A stretch of DNA of 64,000 nucleotides from Streptomyces goshikiensis (GTDB lineage Bacteria; Actinomycetota; Actinomycetes; Streptomycetales; Streptomycetaceae). Under the pieces are notes generated by a model. The model saw only the letters and a program-made list of their open reading frames with translations, did no database searches and was not told the DNA's origin. The stretch spans positions 248,001 through 312,000 of the forward strand of contig NZ_BMVE01000003.1 in assembly GCF_014650555.1 (NCBI RefSeq), in the 5' to 3' direction. The position numbers were made by a program, and so were the translations under genes. Shown here one piece after another: positions 43,441-50,775 of this stretch (position 1 is the first letter of the stretch; each line of letters starts with the position of its first letter).

Positions 43441-44994
43441 ATGGATCGAATGGAACCGGCGGACCTCAACGCCGCCGCCGACGCGTACGCCGCGGCCCCC
43501 CTGCTGAACTGCCTGCTCAGGGAGGCGGCCGAGCCGGCCGGCGAGCCCGGCGTCCACCGGCTGCGCGGCAGCGGGCGGTTGCTCCGGGTGAGCGGCGGGC
43601 GCCGCCCCGCGCACCCCGAACTGCTGACGGCGCAGGGCTGGCACCCGCTCGGCGGGGCCGAGCTGGTCAAGGTGGTCTCGGACGAACTGCTGCGGTACAC
43701 CGGGGTCTCCAACGACGAGCTGCCCTCCGAGATCGCCGACAGCCGCGACGCCGTGGCCGCCCTGCTGGCCGCCCGGGCGCACGCGCGCCCCCCGGCCGAC
43801 CCGTACCTGCTCTCGGAGCAGTCCCTCGTGATGGGGCACCCGCACCACCCCGCCCCCAAGGCCCGGGGAGGGGCGCCGGCCGCGAGCTGGCTCCCGTACG
43901 CCCCCGAGGCCCACGCCCGCTTCCCGCTGGTCTTCCTCGGGCTGCGCGAGGACCAGCTGGCCGAGGAGGGCGGCCCGGCCGCCGCCGGGGCGCTCGACTC
44001 CCTCGCCGACTCCCTCGACGGGCCGCGCGCGCCCGCCGGGTACCGGCTGCTGCCCGCGCACCCCTGGCAGCTGGAGCTGGTCGGCGCCCGGCGCGAGGTG
44101 CGCGAGGCCTTCGCCGACGGGCGGCTGCTGCGGCTCGGTCCCTCGCGGCTCCCGGCGTGGCCCACCGCCGCGATCCGGACCCTGTACGTCCCCGATGCCG
44201 CCACCGACCTGTTCGTGAAGTTCAGCCTCGACGTCCGGATCACCAACGACGTGCGCCGGCTGTGGCGGCACGACCTGCAAAGGCTCCGGCGCACCGACGG
44301 CGCGGTCGAGGCGGGCTTCGACGAGCTGCGCCGCTCCGGGTCGAACGCGGCCTGGCTCGCCGACCGGGGGTACCGCACCGCGGCCTTCGCCTTCGAGGAA
44401 CTCGCCGTCCTGGTCCGCGACGGGCTGCGCGCCCGGGTCGAACCGGGGGCCGTGGCGCTGCTGGCCGCCGCGCTCGCGGAGGGCTTCCCGGGCAGTCCGC
44501 TGGCCCCGGCCCGCACCGTCGACCCGGTCGCCTGGTGGCGGGCGTACCTGCGCCATGTGGTGCCCCCTGTGCTGGAACTCTTCGCCCGGCACGGGATCGT
44601 GCTGGAGGCGCACCTCCAGAACACCCTGGTCGCGGTCGACGCCGAGGGCATGCCGGTGCAGGCCCTCTTCCGCGATGCGGAGGGGGTGAAACTCCCGGGG
44701 GACCTGTCGCGTGCGGCGGCCTGGCAGCGGCTGGTGTACTGCCTGGTCGTCAACCACCTGGCGGAGGTGGGGGGAGCGCTCGCCGAGCGGTATCCGGACA
44801 TGGTGGCGAGCGTGTGGCCGGCCGTCCGCGCGGAGTTCCGGCGCTACGACGCGGAGCGCGGCGGACTCCCCGAGATCGCGGAACTGCTCGCCGGCCCGGC
44901 CCTGCCGGCCAAGACGAACCTGCTGCTGCGCTGGACCCGGGCGGACGGCGCGGACGCGCGCTACCTGCCGCTCCCGAATCCGCTGCGGGAGTAG
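43441..44994 (+). CDS. IucA/IucC-family NIS siderophore synthetase
   Basis: 517 residues from ATG 43441 (a second ATG is at 43450). Family blocks: VMGHPHHPAPKARGG, LLPAHPWQLELV, DLFVKFSLDVRITNDVRRLW, LEAHLQNTLVAV, LFRDAEGVKLPGD and the C-terminal LPAKTNLLLRWTRA. Length and motifs are complete, so it should be active. Paired with the divergent homologue, it suggests a two-step condensation of a small NIS siderophore, but no transporter, decarboxylase or monooxygenase genes accompany the pair in this window. Confidence 0.92.
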   Translation: MDRMEPADLNAAADAYAAAPLLNCLLREAAEPAGEPGVHRLRGSGRLLRVSGGRRPAHPELLTAQGWHPLGGAELVKVVSDELLRYTGVSNDELPSEIADSRDAVAALLAARAHARPPADPYLLSEQSLVMGHPHHPAPKARGGAPAASWLPYAPEAHARFPLVFLGLREDQLAEEGGPAAAGALDSLADSLDGPRAPAGYRLLPAHPWQLELVGARREVREAFADGRLLRLGPSRLPAWPTAAIRTLYVPDAATDLFVKFSLDVRITNDVRRLWRHDLQRLRRTDGAVEAGFDELRRSGSNAAWLADRGYRTAAFAFEELAVLVRDGLRARVEPGAVALLAAALAEGFPGSPLAPARTVDPVAWWRAYLRHVVPPVLELFARHGIVLEAHLQNTLVAVDAEGMPVQALFRDAEGVKLPGDLSRAAAWQRLVYCLVVNHLAEVGGALAERYPDMVASVWPAVRAEFRRYDAERGGLPEIAELLAGPALPAKTNLLLRWTRADGADARYLPLPNPLRE

Positions 44995-45066
44995 CCGGCG
45001 GCGGGAACGGCCCGCGGCGGGAGGGATTTTGGCCAAGGTGCGGGGGTGCCCGGCCGTTCGGTGCCA

Positions 45067-45082
45067 ACAGGTATAGACCAAT
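45067..45082. promoter_or_regulatory. DasR/GntR-type operator-like site upstream of the GntR/UTRA gene
   Basis: ACAGGTATAGACCAAT matches the 16-bp DasR consensus ACTGGTCTAGACCACT at 13 positions. It overlaps GACCAA-N7-TTGGTC (45076-45094), a second dyad. Located 55-70 bases before ATG 45138. Autoregulation by the encoded regulator is likely; DasR itself could also bind. Confidence 0.6.
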
Positions 45083-45137
45083 GCTAGGTTGGTCGGGCAG
45101 ACCGCGCAGTCCTTGACCACCCGTCAGAGGAGAAGCC

Positions 45138-45875
45138 ATGCCCTCCCCTTCGCGGAGCGGCGGCCCGGCCGCCACGCCCAAGTACCAGCGGATCGCCGCA
45201 GCGCTGCGGCGCGAACTGGACCGCGCCGCGTACGCCCCCGGCGGCAGACTGCCCTCCGAGCGGACCCTGGCCGCCCGCTACCAGGTCAACCGGCAGACCA
45301 TCCGGGCCGCCCTCCAGCAACTGCGCCAGGACGGCCTCGTCGTCACCGGCCGCCGGGGCACCCGCCCGGCGGCCCCGGCCCCGGCGCCCTTCCCGTCCCC
45401 GCCCCGGAGCAGCCTCGCGCTGGTCACCGCGCCGCCCTCGCTGGCGGCCCTGCTCGGCATGCGCGCCGGGGAGCGCACCCTCGTCCACCACCGCCGCGAA
45501 CTCGGCCCGGCGGGGGAGACCCTGCAGCACGCGGTCACGTACCTCTGCCCGGAGCTGGTCGCCCGCACCCCCGAGCTGGCGGGGTACCGCGACCGGACGG
45601 CGGCCGGCGTCCGTGACGAGGACCTCGGGCCGCTGCACCGCTGGCTGGAGGAGAGCGCGGCGAACGCCCGGATCGCCGAGACCCTCACGATGACCCGGAC
45701 CCGGCACCCGCACACCACGGCCCCCGCCGCCTGCGGACTCACCGTCCGGCGCACCCTGCACGACGGCGCGGGGCGCCTGATCGCCCTCACCGATCTGGTG
45801 TTCCCCTCCTGGGACCGGCTCACCATCCACCGCGACCGGGCCGCCACCGGGTTCCGCGTCACCCAGGACCACTGA
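45138..45875 (+). CDS. GntR-family regulator with UTRA ligand domain (HutC/DasR-like)
   Basis: 245 residues. Winged helix: KYQRIAAALRRELDRAAYAPGGRLPSERTLAARYQVNRQTIRAALQQLRQDGLVVTGRRGTRPA, typical GntR. The C-terminal UTRA-like domain shows HHRRELGPAGETLQHAVTYL and GLTVRRTLHDGAGRLIALTDLVFPSWDR. It senses a small ligand, often a sugar phosphate or amino-acid derivative. AGAGGAGAAG precedes the ATG. It could govern the adjacent siderophore pair or only itself. Confidence 0.92.
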   Translation: MPSPSRSGGPAATPKYQRIAAALRRELDRAAYAPGGRLPSERTLAARYQVNRQTIRAALQQLRQDGLVVTGRRGTRPAAPAPAPFPSPPRSSLALVTAPPSLAALLGMRAGERTLVHHRRELGPAGETLQHAVTYLCPELVARTPELAGYRDRTAAGVRDEDLGPLHRWLEESAANARIAETLTMTRTRHPHTTAPAACGLTVRRTLHDGAGRLIALTDLVFPSWDRLTIHRDRAATGFRVTQDH

Positions 45876-45940
45876 CAACACCGCTCCCCGGCGGGGCCCT
45901 TGGATAGGGTGGCGCGACGGTTTTCCGGCGGTGGACGAGG

Positions 45941-46519
45941 GTGAAGAGCATGACGAAGACACGACGCGGCCCGATCCGGGCGGCCGTGCCGCTCATTCCG
46001 GCGGCCGCCCTGGCCGCCCTGGCCGTCCTGGTGACGGGATGCGGCGCGGACGCGGACCGCGACGGCGACGGCAGACCGGAATCGGCGGGCCGGGCCGCCC
46101 TCGCCGCCGACGCGGGCACCGGGGCGACCCCGGACAAGGCGCGGATCGCGGAGAACGTGAAGTCCGCCCTGGAGGTGAGGATCTCCACGGGCGAGGGCCG
46201 GTTCGGCAGCGGCACCCACTCCCCGTGCGCGAGCTCCTCGCCGAAGGTGTTCACCGAGGAGTGCGGCGAGGCGGCCGACTACACCCGGGAGGCCGCCCGC
46301 TTCGCCCTCGACGAGATCGACGGCCGCTCGGGCTTCGCCACCCTCGGCACCACCGCCCGCAAACTGGACAAGGCGGCCGCCACCTACCGCGACCTCGGCT
46401 GCGCCAAGAACCCGGCCGCCGCGGACGCCCGCAAGGCCTGCCTGGATCCGGCGGCCGTCGTCGCCCAGGGCTTCTCGGACCTGCGGGACGGAGCCAACCT
46501 GGGCCTCGCGGGAAAGTAG
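45941..46519 (+). CDS. Putative lipoprotein
   Basis: 192 residues from GTG 45941 (ATG 45950 alternative). Signal sequence IRAAVPLIPAAALAALAVLVTGC with lipobox VTGC. The mature part is helical, with four Cys (SPCASSS, EECGEAAD, LGCAKN, KACLDP) likely to form two disulfides. It is anchored outside the membrane. Unknown function; secreted-lipoprotein sensors of this size are common in Streptomyces. It sits upstream of the sigma-factor gene. Confidence 0.78.
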   Translation: MKSMTKTRRGPIRAAVPLIPAAALAALAVLVTGCGADADRDGDGRPESAGRAALAADAGTGATPDKARIAENVKSALEVRISTGEGRFGSGTHSPCASSSPKVFTEECGEAADYTREAARFALDEIDGRSGFATLGTTARKLDKAAATYRDLGCAKNPAAADARKACLDPAAVVAQGFSDLRDGANLGLAGK

Positions 46520-46619
46520 CGTAAATCACACGATCTTTGACGTATTCGCCGGAAGGGTCCACCATCAACGGCAGTCAAGGTCCCGCGCCGCAAGCCGACC
46601 AGCCCAAGGAGCGAACCCC

Positions 46620-47597
46620 ATGCCGGCCCCTGTCCAGCCCACCCGTACCGCCGACCCCGTCCATACCGCCGACCCCACTGACCCCACTGATACCGCCGAC
46701 CCGGCGCGCACCACCCCCCTCCTGCCCCGTCCCCGCCGCCCGTACACCGAGGCCGCCGGGATCGCGGACCTGCCCCGCATCGACGAACCCCGCGAGGTGG
46801 CCCCCGCCGACGCGAGGGAGCTGTCGAGGGTCTTCTTCCTGCGGCTCCGCGAACTGACCGAGGGCACTCCGGAGCACCAGTACGTCCGCAACACCCTCAT
46901 CGAGATGAACGCCTCACTCGTCCAGTACGCCGTGCGCCGCTTCCGGTCCCGGTGTGACGGAGGCGACATCGAGGACGTCGTCCAGGTCGGCACCATCGGC
47001 CTGATCAAGGCCATCGACCGGTTCGACCCGTCCCGCGAGAACGAGTTCTCCACCCTCGCCATGCCGTACATCACAGGCGAGATCAAGCGGCACTTCCGCG
47101 ACACCTCCTGGGCCGTCCGCGTCCCGCGCCGCCTCCAGGAGCTCCGCATCGACATCGCGAAGGCGAAGGAGGAGCTGACCGTCCGGCTCGACCGCTCGCC
47201 GACCGTCACCGACCTCGCCGGGCACCTCGGCCTCACGGACGAAGAGGTCGTCGAGGGACTGGTCGCCGCCAACGGCCACACCAGCGGCTCCCTCGACGCC
47301 CCGCACTCCGACCACGGCGACGGCCCCACCACGGGGCACACCCTCGCCGACGTGATGGGCGAGGAAGAGCCCGCCCTGGCGCTGGTCGAGGACGTCCAGG
47401 CCTTGGCTCCGCTGCTGGAACGGCTCAGCGAGCGCGAGCGCAGCATGCTGCGGATGCGCTTCGGCGAGGAGCTCACCCAGGCCCAGATCGGCACCGCCCT
47501 CGGCATCTCCCAGATGCAGGTCTCGCGGCTGCTGAACCGGATCCTGGCCCATCTGCGCGCCTCCCTGCTGGCGGAGCCGGAGCCCGAGACCTCGTAG
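46620..47597 (+). CDS. SigB/SigF/SigG-family RNA polymerase sigma factor
   Basis: 325 residues. AAGGAG lies 9 bases before ATG 46620. After a 60-residue Thr/Pro-rich leader come region 2 (RNTLIEMNASLVQYAVRRFRSR, DIEDVVQVGTIGLIKAIDRFDPSRENEFSTLAMPYITGEIKRHFRDTSWAVRVPRRLQELR), region 3 and region 4 (LLERLSERERSMLRMRFGEELTQAQIGTALGISQMQVSRLLNRIL). This is the stress-type group-3 sigma subfamily, usually held by an anti-sigma factor; none is encoded beside it. Candidate controller of the adjacent osmoprotectant transporter. Confidence 0.95.
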   Translation: MPAPVQPTRTADPVHTADPTDPTDTADPARTTPLLPRPRRPYTEAAGIADLPRIDEPREVAPADARELSRVFFLRLRELTEGTPEHQYVRNTLIEMNASLVQYAVRRFRSRCDGGDIEDVVQVGTIGLIKAIDRFDPSRENEFSTLAMPYITGEIKRHFRDTSWAVRVPRRLQELRIDIAKAKEELTVRLDRSPTVTDLAGHLGLTDEEVVEGLVAANGHTSGSLDAPHSDHGDGPTTGHTLADVMGEEEPALALVEDVQALAPLLERLSERERSMLRMRFGEELTQAQIGTALGISQMQVSRLLNRILAHLRASLLAEPEPETS

Positions 47598-47638
47598 CCC
47601 TCCGGCCCGCGCGCCGACGTGAGGTGGCTCACCTTGGT

Positions 47639-47663
47639 GTTTGCGCCGGTTAAGTGCGGGCAC
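47639..47663 (+). promoter_or_regulatory. SigB-type promoter candidate for the osmoprotectant operon
   Basis: GTTT-N15-GGGCAC, one mismatch from the reported Streptomyces SigB consensus GnnT-N14-16-GGGTA(C/T). It is about 140 bases upstream of the ATPase gene and just after the sigma-factor gene. Confidence 0.5.
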
Positions 47664-47666
47664 CCG

Positions 47667-47786
47667 GGTCCGTGGAGCGGACCCTCCCCCCGGCCCCACA
47701 CGGCCGGCGAGAGGGACGGGCGGATCCCGTGCCGCTCCACGGGCCGCCCGGCCCCCGAGGCCGGGCGCGCGCCGTACCAGGTACGA
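47667..47786 (+). ncRNA. Structured 5' leader, riboswitch-like, before the osmoprotectant transporter
   Basis: A long-range stem pairs 47667-47680 with 47732-47745 (14 bp, one G-U; core CCGTGGAGCGG / CCGCTCCACGG). It encloses two small hairpins (CGGCC/GGCCG and ACGGG/CCCGT), giving a three-way junction. Directly after it is a perfect 9-bp hairpin (CGCCCGGCC-CCCGA-GGCCGGGCG, 47745-47767), then CGTAC-CAG-GTACG just before the ribosome site. Class unknown; I infer a cis-regulatory RNA from pairing only. Confidence 0.5.
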
Positions 47787-47800
47787 CCCGCGAGGTGTAT

Positions 47801-48862
47801 GTGTCCACGCTCCAGGCCGAGCACGTGTACAAGGTGTTCGGCAGACACCCCGACGAGGCGGCGGCCGCCGTCCGCACGCTCCAGGGCGGCGCGGACCGCG
47901 AGGAACTGCGCGCCGAGGGAACCACGGCCGCCGTCATCGACGCCTCCTTCAGCGTCGAGCCCGGCCAGATCTTCGTCGTCATGGGTCTGTCCGGATCCGG
48001 GAAGTCCACGCTGCTGCGCATGCTCAACGGACTGCTGGAGCCCACCGCGGGGCGCATCCTCTTCGACGGCCAGGACCTCACCGCGCTCAGCCCGCGTGAG
48101 CTGCGCCACGTACGCTCCACCAAGATCAGCATGGTGTTCCAGCACTTCGCGCTGTTCCCGCACCGCGACGTCCTGGACAACGCCGCCTACGGCCTGGAGG
48201 TCCAGGGTGTCCCCCGGGCCGAGCGCGAACGGCGCGCCACCGAGGCGCTGGAGCTGTGCGGGCTCGGCGGCTGGGAGAAGTCCTGGCCCGACGAGCTCTC
48301 CGGCGGCATGCAGCAGCGCGTCGGCTTGGCCCGCGCGCTGGCCACGGACGCCGACCTGCTCCTGATGGACGAGTCCTTCAGCGCCCTCGACCCGCTGATC
48401 CGACGCGACATGCAGGACCAGCTGCTCGAACTCCAGAGGCGCCTGAAGAAGACCATCGTCTTCATCACCCACGACCTCAACGAGGCCATGCGCCTCGGCG
48501 ACGGCATCGCCGTCATGCGCGACGGCCGCATCGTCCAGCAGGGCACCGCCGAGGACATCCTGACGCGCCCCGCCGACGACTACGTCGCCTCCTTCATCCA
48601 GGACGTCGACCGCTCCCGGGTCCTGACGGCCGACGCCGTCATGGAGGACTCGGACCCGGCCGCGGAGGCCTGCGACTGCCCCACCGTCAGCGCCGACACC
48701 CCGCTCGCCGACCTGTGCGCGGTCAGCGCCCGCGTCCCGCACGCGGTCGCGGTCACCGCCGAGGACGGCTCCGTCATCGGCTCGGTGCCCCAGGACCGCC
48801 TCATCGCCTTCATCGGTGACGAACAACGTCCCCCGATGTACTGCGCGGAGGTGGCCGCCTGA
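47801..48862 (+). CDS. Glycine betaine/proline ABC transporter ATPase (OpuAA/ProV type)
   Basis: 353 residues from GTG 47801, with GAGG six to nine bases upstream. Walker A GLSGSGKST, signature ELSGGMQQRVGLARALAT, Walker B LLLMDESFSALDP, H-loop FITHD. The NTerminal VYKVFGRHP and long linker match osmoprotectant ATPases, and C-terminal SADTPLADLCAVSARVPHAVAV is a CBS-like regulatory part that in ProV/OpuA relatives senses ionic strength or c-di-AMP. It energises uptake of betaine-type solutes; the stop overlaps the next start (TGATG). Confidence 0.94.
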   Translation: MSTLQAEHVYKVFGRHPDEAAAAVRTLQGGADREELRAEGTTAAVIDASFSVEPGQIFVVMGLSGSGKSTLLRMLNGLLEPTAGRILFDGQDLTALSPRELRHVRSTKISMVFQHFALFPHRDVLDNAAYGLEVQGVPRAERERRATEALELCGLGGWEKSWPDELSGGMQQRVGLARALATDADLLLMDESFSALDPLIRRDMQDQLLELQRRLKKTIVFITHDLNEAMRLGDGIAVMRDGRIVQQGTAEDILTRPADDYVASFIQDVDRSRVLTADAVMEDSDPAAEACDCPTVSADTPLADLCAVSARVPHAVAVTAEDGSVIGSVPQDRLIAFIGDEQRPPMYCAEVAA

Positions 48863-50661
48863 TGCCCCGCCTTCCCCTCGGCTCCTGGGTCGACACCGGA
48901 GTCGAATTCCTCCAGCGCCACCTGTCCTGGCTGTTCGACGCCATCAGCACGGTCGTCACCGGCCTCTACGACGGCATCGACGCCGTCCTGTCCGCCCCCG
49001 CACCGCTGCTGCTCGCGGGCATCCTCGCCGTCGCCGCCTGGTGGCTGCGCGGACTGCTGGCCGCCCTGCTCGCCATGGCCGGGTTCGCCCTCGTGGACTC
49101 CATCGGCTTGTGGGACGAGGCGATGTCGACGCTGTCGCTGGTGCTCGTCGCGACCCTGATCACCCTGGTGATCTCGGTCCCGCTCGGCATCTGGGCGTCC
49201 CGCTCCGACCGGGTCAGCGCCGTACTGCGGCCCGTCCTGGACTTCATGCAGACCATGCCGGCCATGGTCTACCTGATCCCCGGCATCATCTTCTTCGGGG
49301 TCGGCGTGGTGCCCGGCATCATCGCGACCATCATCTTCTCGCTGCCGCCCGGCGTACGGATGACCGAGCTCGGCATCCGCCAGGTCGACGGCGAACTCGT
49401 CGAGGCCGCCGACGCCTTCGGCACCACCCCGCGCGACACCCTGGTCCGCGTCCAGCTCCCGCTGGCCCTGCCCACGATCATGGCGGGCGTCAACCAGGTC
49501 ATCATGCTCGGCCTGTCCATGGTCGTCATCGCCGGCATGGTCGGCGGCGGCGGTCTCGGCGGCGCCGTCTACAAGGCCATCGGCAACGTGGACATCGGCC
49601 TCGGTTTCGAGGCGGGCATCTCCATCGTCATCCTGGCCATGTACCTGGACCGGATGACCGGCGCGCTCGGCCGGCAGGTCTCCCCGCTCGGCCGCCGCGC
49701 CCTCGCCAAGGTCCGGGCCGGCGCGAGCGGCGTCGCCAAGGTGTGGAACCACCGGCCCCAGCCGGCGTACGCCATCGCCGGAGCCGTCGTCCTCGCGCTC
49801 GTCGCGGGCGGCCTGAGCACCTTCGGGCCCGGCTCCGGATCCGGTGAGACCAAGGCCGGCGGCGTCGCCGACATCGGCAAGGGCCGCAAGATCAGCCTCG
49901 GCTACATCCCCTGGGACGAGGGCGTCGCCTCCACCTTCCTGTGGAAGGAGCTCCTGGAGCGCCGCGGCTTCGAGGTCGACGCACGCCAGCTGGAACTCGG
50001 CGCGCTCTTCACCGGGCTCGCGGGCGGACAGATCGACTTCCAGACCGACTCGTGGCTGCCCGTCACCCACGCCCAGTACTGGGAGAAGTACGGGAACAAG
50101 CTGGACGACCTCGGCTCCTGGTACGGCTCGACCTCCATCGAGCTGTCCGTGCCCTCGTACATGAAGGACGTGAAGTCCCTCGCCGACCTCAAGGGCAAGG
50201 GCTCGCAGTTCAAGGGCCGGATCATCGGCATCGAGCCCAGCGCCGGCGCGATGGGCCTCCTCAAGGACAAGGTGCTGCCCGCCTACGGGCTCGACGGCGA
50301 GTACAAGGTCGTCGACGGTTCGACCCCCGGCATGCTCGCCGAGCTCAAGCGGGCGTACGACAAGCACGAGCCCGTCGCGGTCGTGCTGTGGTCCCCGCAC
50401 TGGGCCTACGCCTCGTACGACCTGCACAAGCTCCAAGACCCCAAGGGCTCCTGGGGCAAGGGCGACGGCATCCACACCCTCGCCCGCAAGGGCTTCGCCA
50501 AGGACGAGCCGGAGGTGGCCAAGTGGCTGCGCTCCTTCAAGCTGAGCGAGGCCCAGCTGACCGGCCTGGAGGCGAAGATCCAGGAGAGCGGCAAGGGCAA
50601 GGAGCAGCAGGCGGTCCGCGCCTGGCTCGCCGAGCACCCCGAGGTCGCCAAGATGGCGTGA
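48862..50661 (+). CDS. Osmoprotectant ABC transporter permease fused to substrate-binding domain
   Basis: 599 residues. Residues 1-300 are the permease: several membrane helices with the BPD-transport EAA-like loop VEAADAFGTTPRDTLVRVQLPLALPTIMAG. Residues about 330-599 are the OpuAC-type binding protein (ISLGYIPWDEGVASTFLWKELLERRGFEV; PVTHAQYWEKYGNKLDDLGSWY; aromatic-rich ligand cage Trp/Tyr residues). The same OpuA-BC fusion is known from Gram-positive betaine transporters such as Lactococcus OpuABC. The binding domain is displayed outside the membrane. Coupled to the ATPase; strong bidirectional terminator follows. Confidence 0.95.
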   Translation: MPRLPLGSWVDTGVEFLQRHLSWLFDAISTVVTGLYDGIDAVLSAPAPLLLAGILAVAAWWLRGLLAALLAMAGFALVDSIGLWDEAMSTLSLVLVATLITLVISVPLGIWASRSDRVSAVLRPVLDFMQTMPAMVYLIPGIIFFGVGVVPGIIATIIFSLPPGVRMTELGIRQVDGELVEAADAFGTTPRDTLVRVQLPLALPTIMAGVNQVIMLGLSMVVIAGMVGGGGLGGAVYKAIGNVDIGLGFEAGISIVILAMYLDRMTGALGRQVSPLGRRALAKVRAGASGVAKVWNHRPQPAYAIAGAVVLALVAGGLSTFGPGSGSGETKAGGVADIGKGRKISLGYIPWDEGVASTFLWKELLERRGFEVDARQLELGALFTGLAGGQIDFQTDSWLPVTHAQYWEKYGNKLDDLGSWYGSTSIELSVPSYMKDVKSLADLKGKGSQFKGRIIGIEPSAGAMGLLKDKVLPAYGLDGEYKVVDGSTPGMLAELKRAYDKHEPVAVVLWSPHWAYASYDLHKLQDPKGSWGKGDGIHTLARKGFAKDEPEVAKWLRSFKLSEAQLTGLEAKIQESGKGKEQQAVRAWLAEHPEVAKMA

Positions 50662-50709
50662 GCGTGAGCAGGACGGAGTGAGCGCCCGAGGCGCGCACCC
50701 ACACGCCGG

Positions 50710-50752
50710 CGCCGGCGCGCGGAGGGACCCTACGGTCCTCCGCGCGCCGGCG
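50710..50752. terminator. Bidirectional terminator between the osmoprotectant and MMPL genes
   Basis: About 18 bp of pairing (GCCGGCGCGCGGAGG arm against CCTCCGCGCGCCGGC) plus GACC/GGTC, with a CTAC loop and one bulged G. Placed between two convergent genes. Confidence 0.85.
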
Positions 50753-50775
50753 CTTTCGCGTGTCCGGCCGGTCCC

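Noticed and set aside
41111..45875. Complete siderophore biosynthetic cluster
   Set aside because: Only two synthetases, one methyltransferase and a regulator are present; no uptake, export or amine-forming genes accompany them here.
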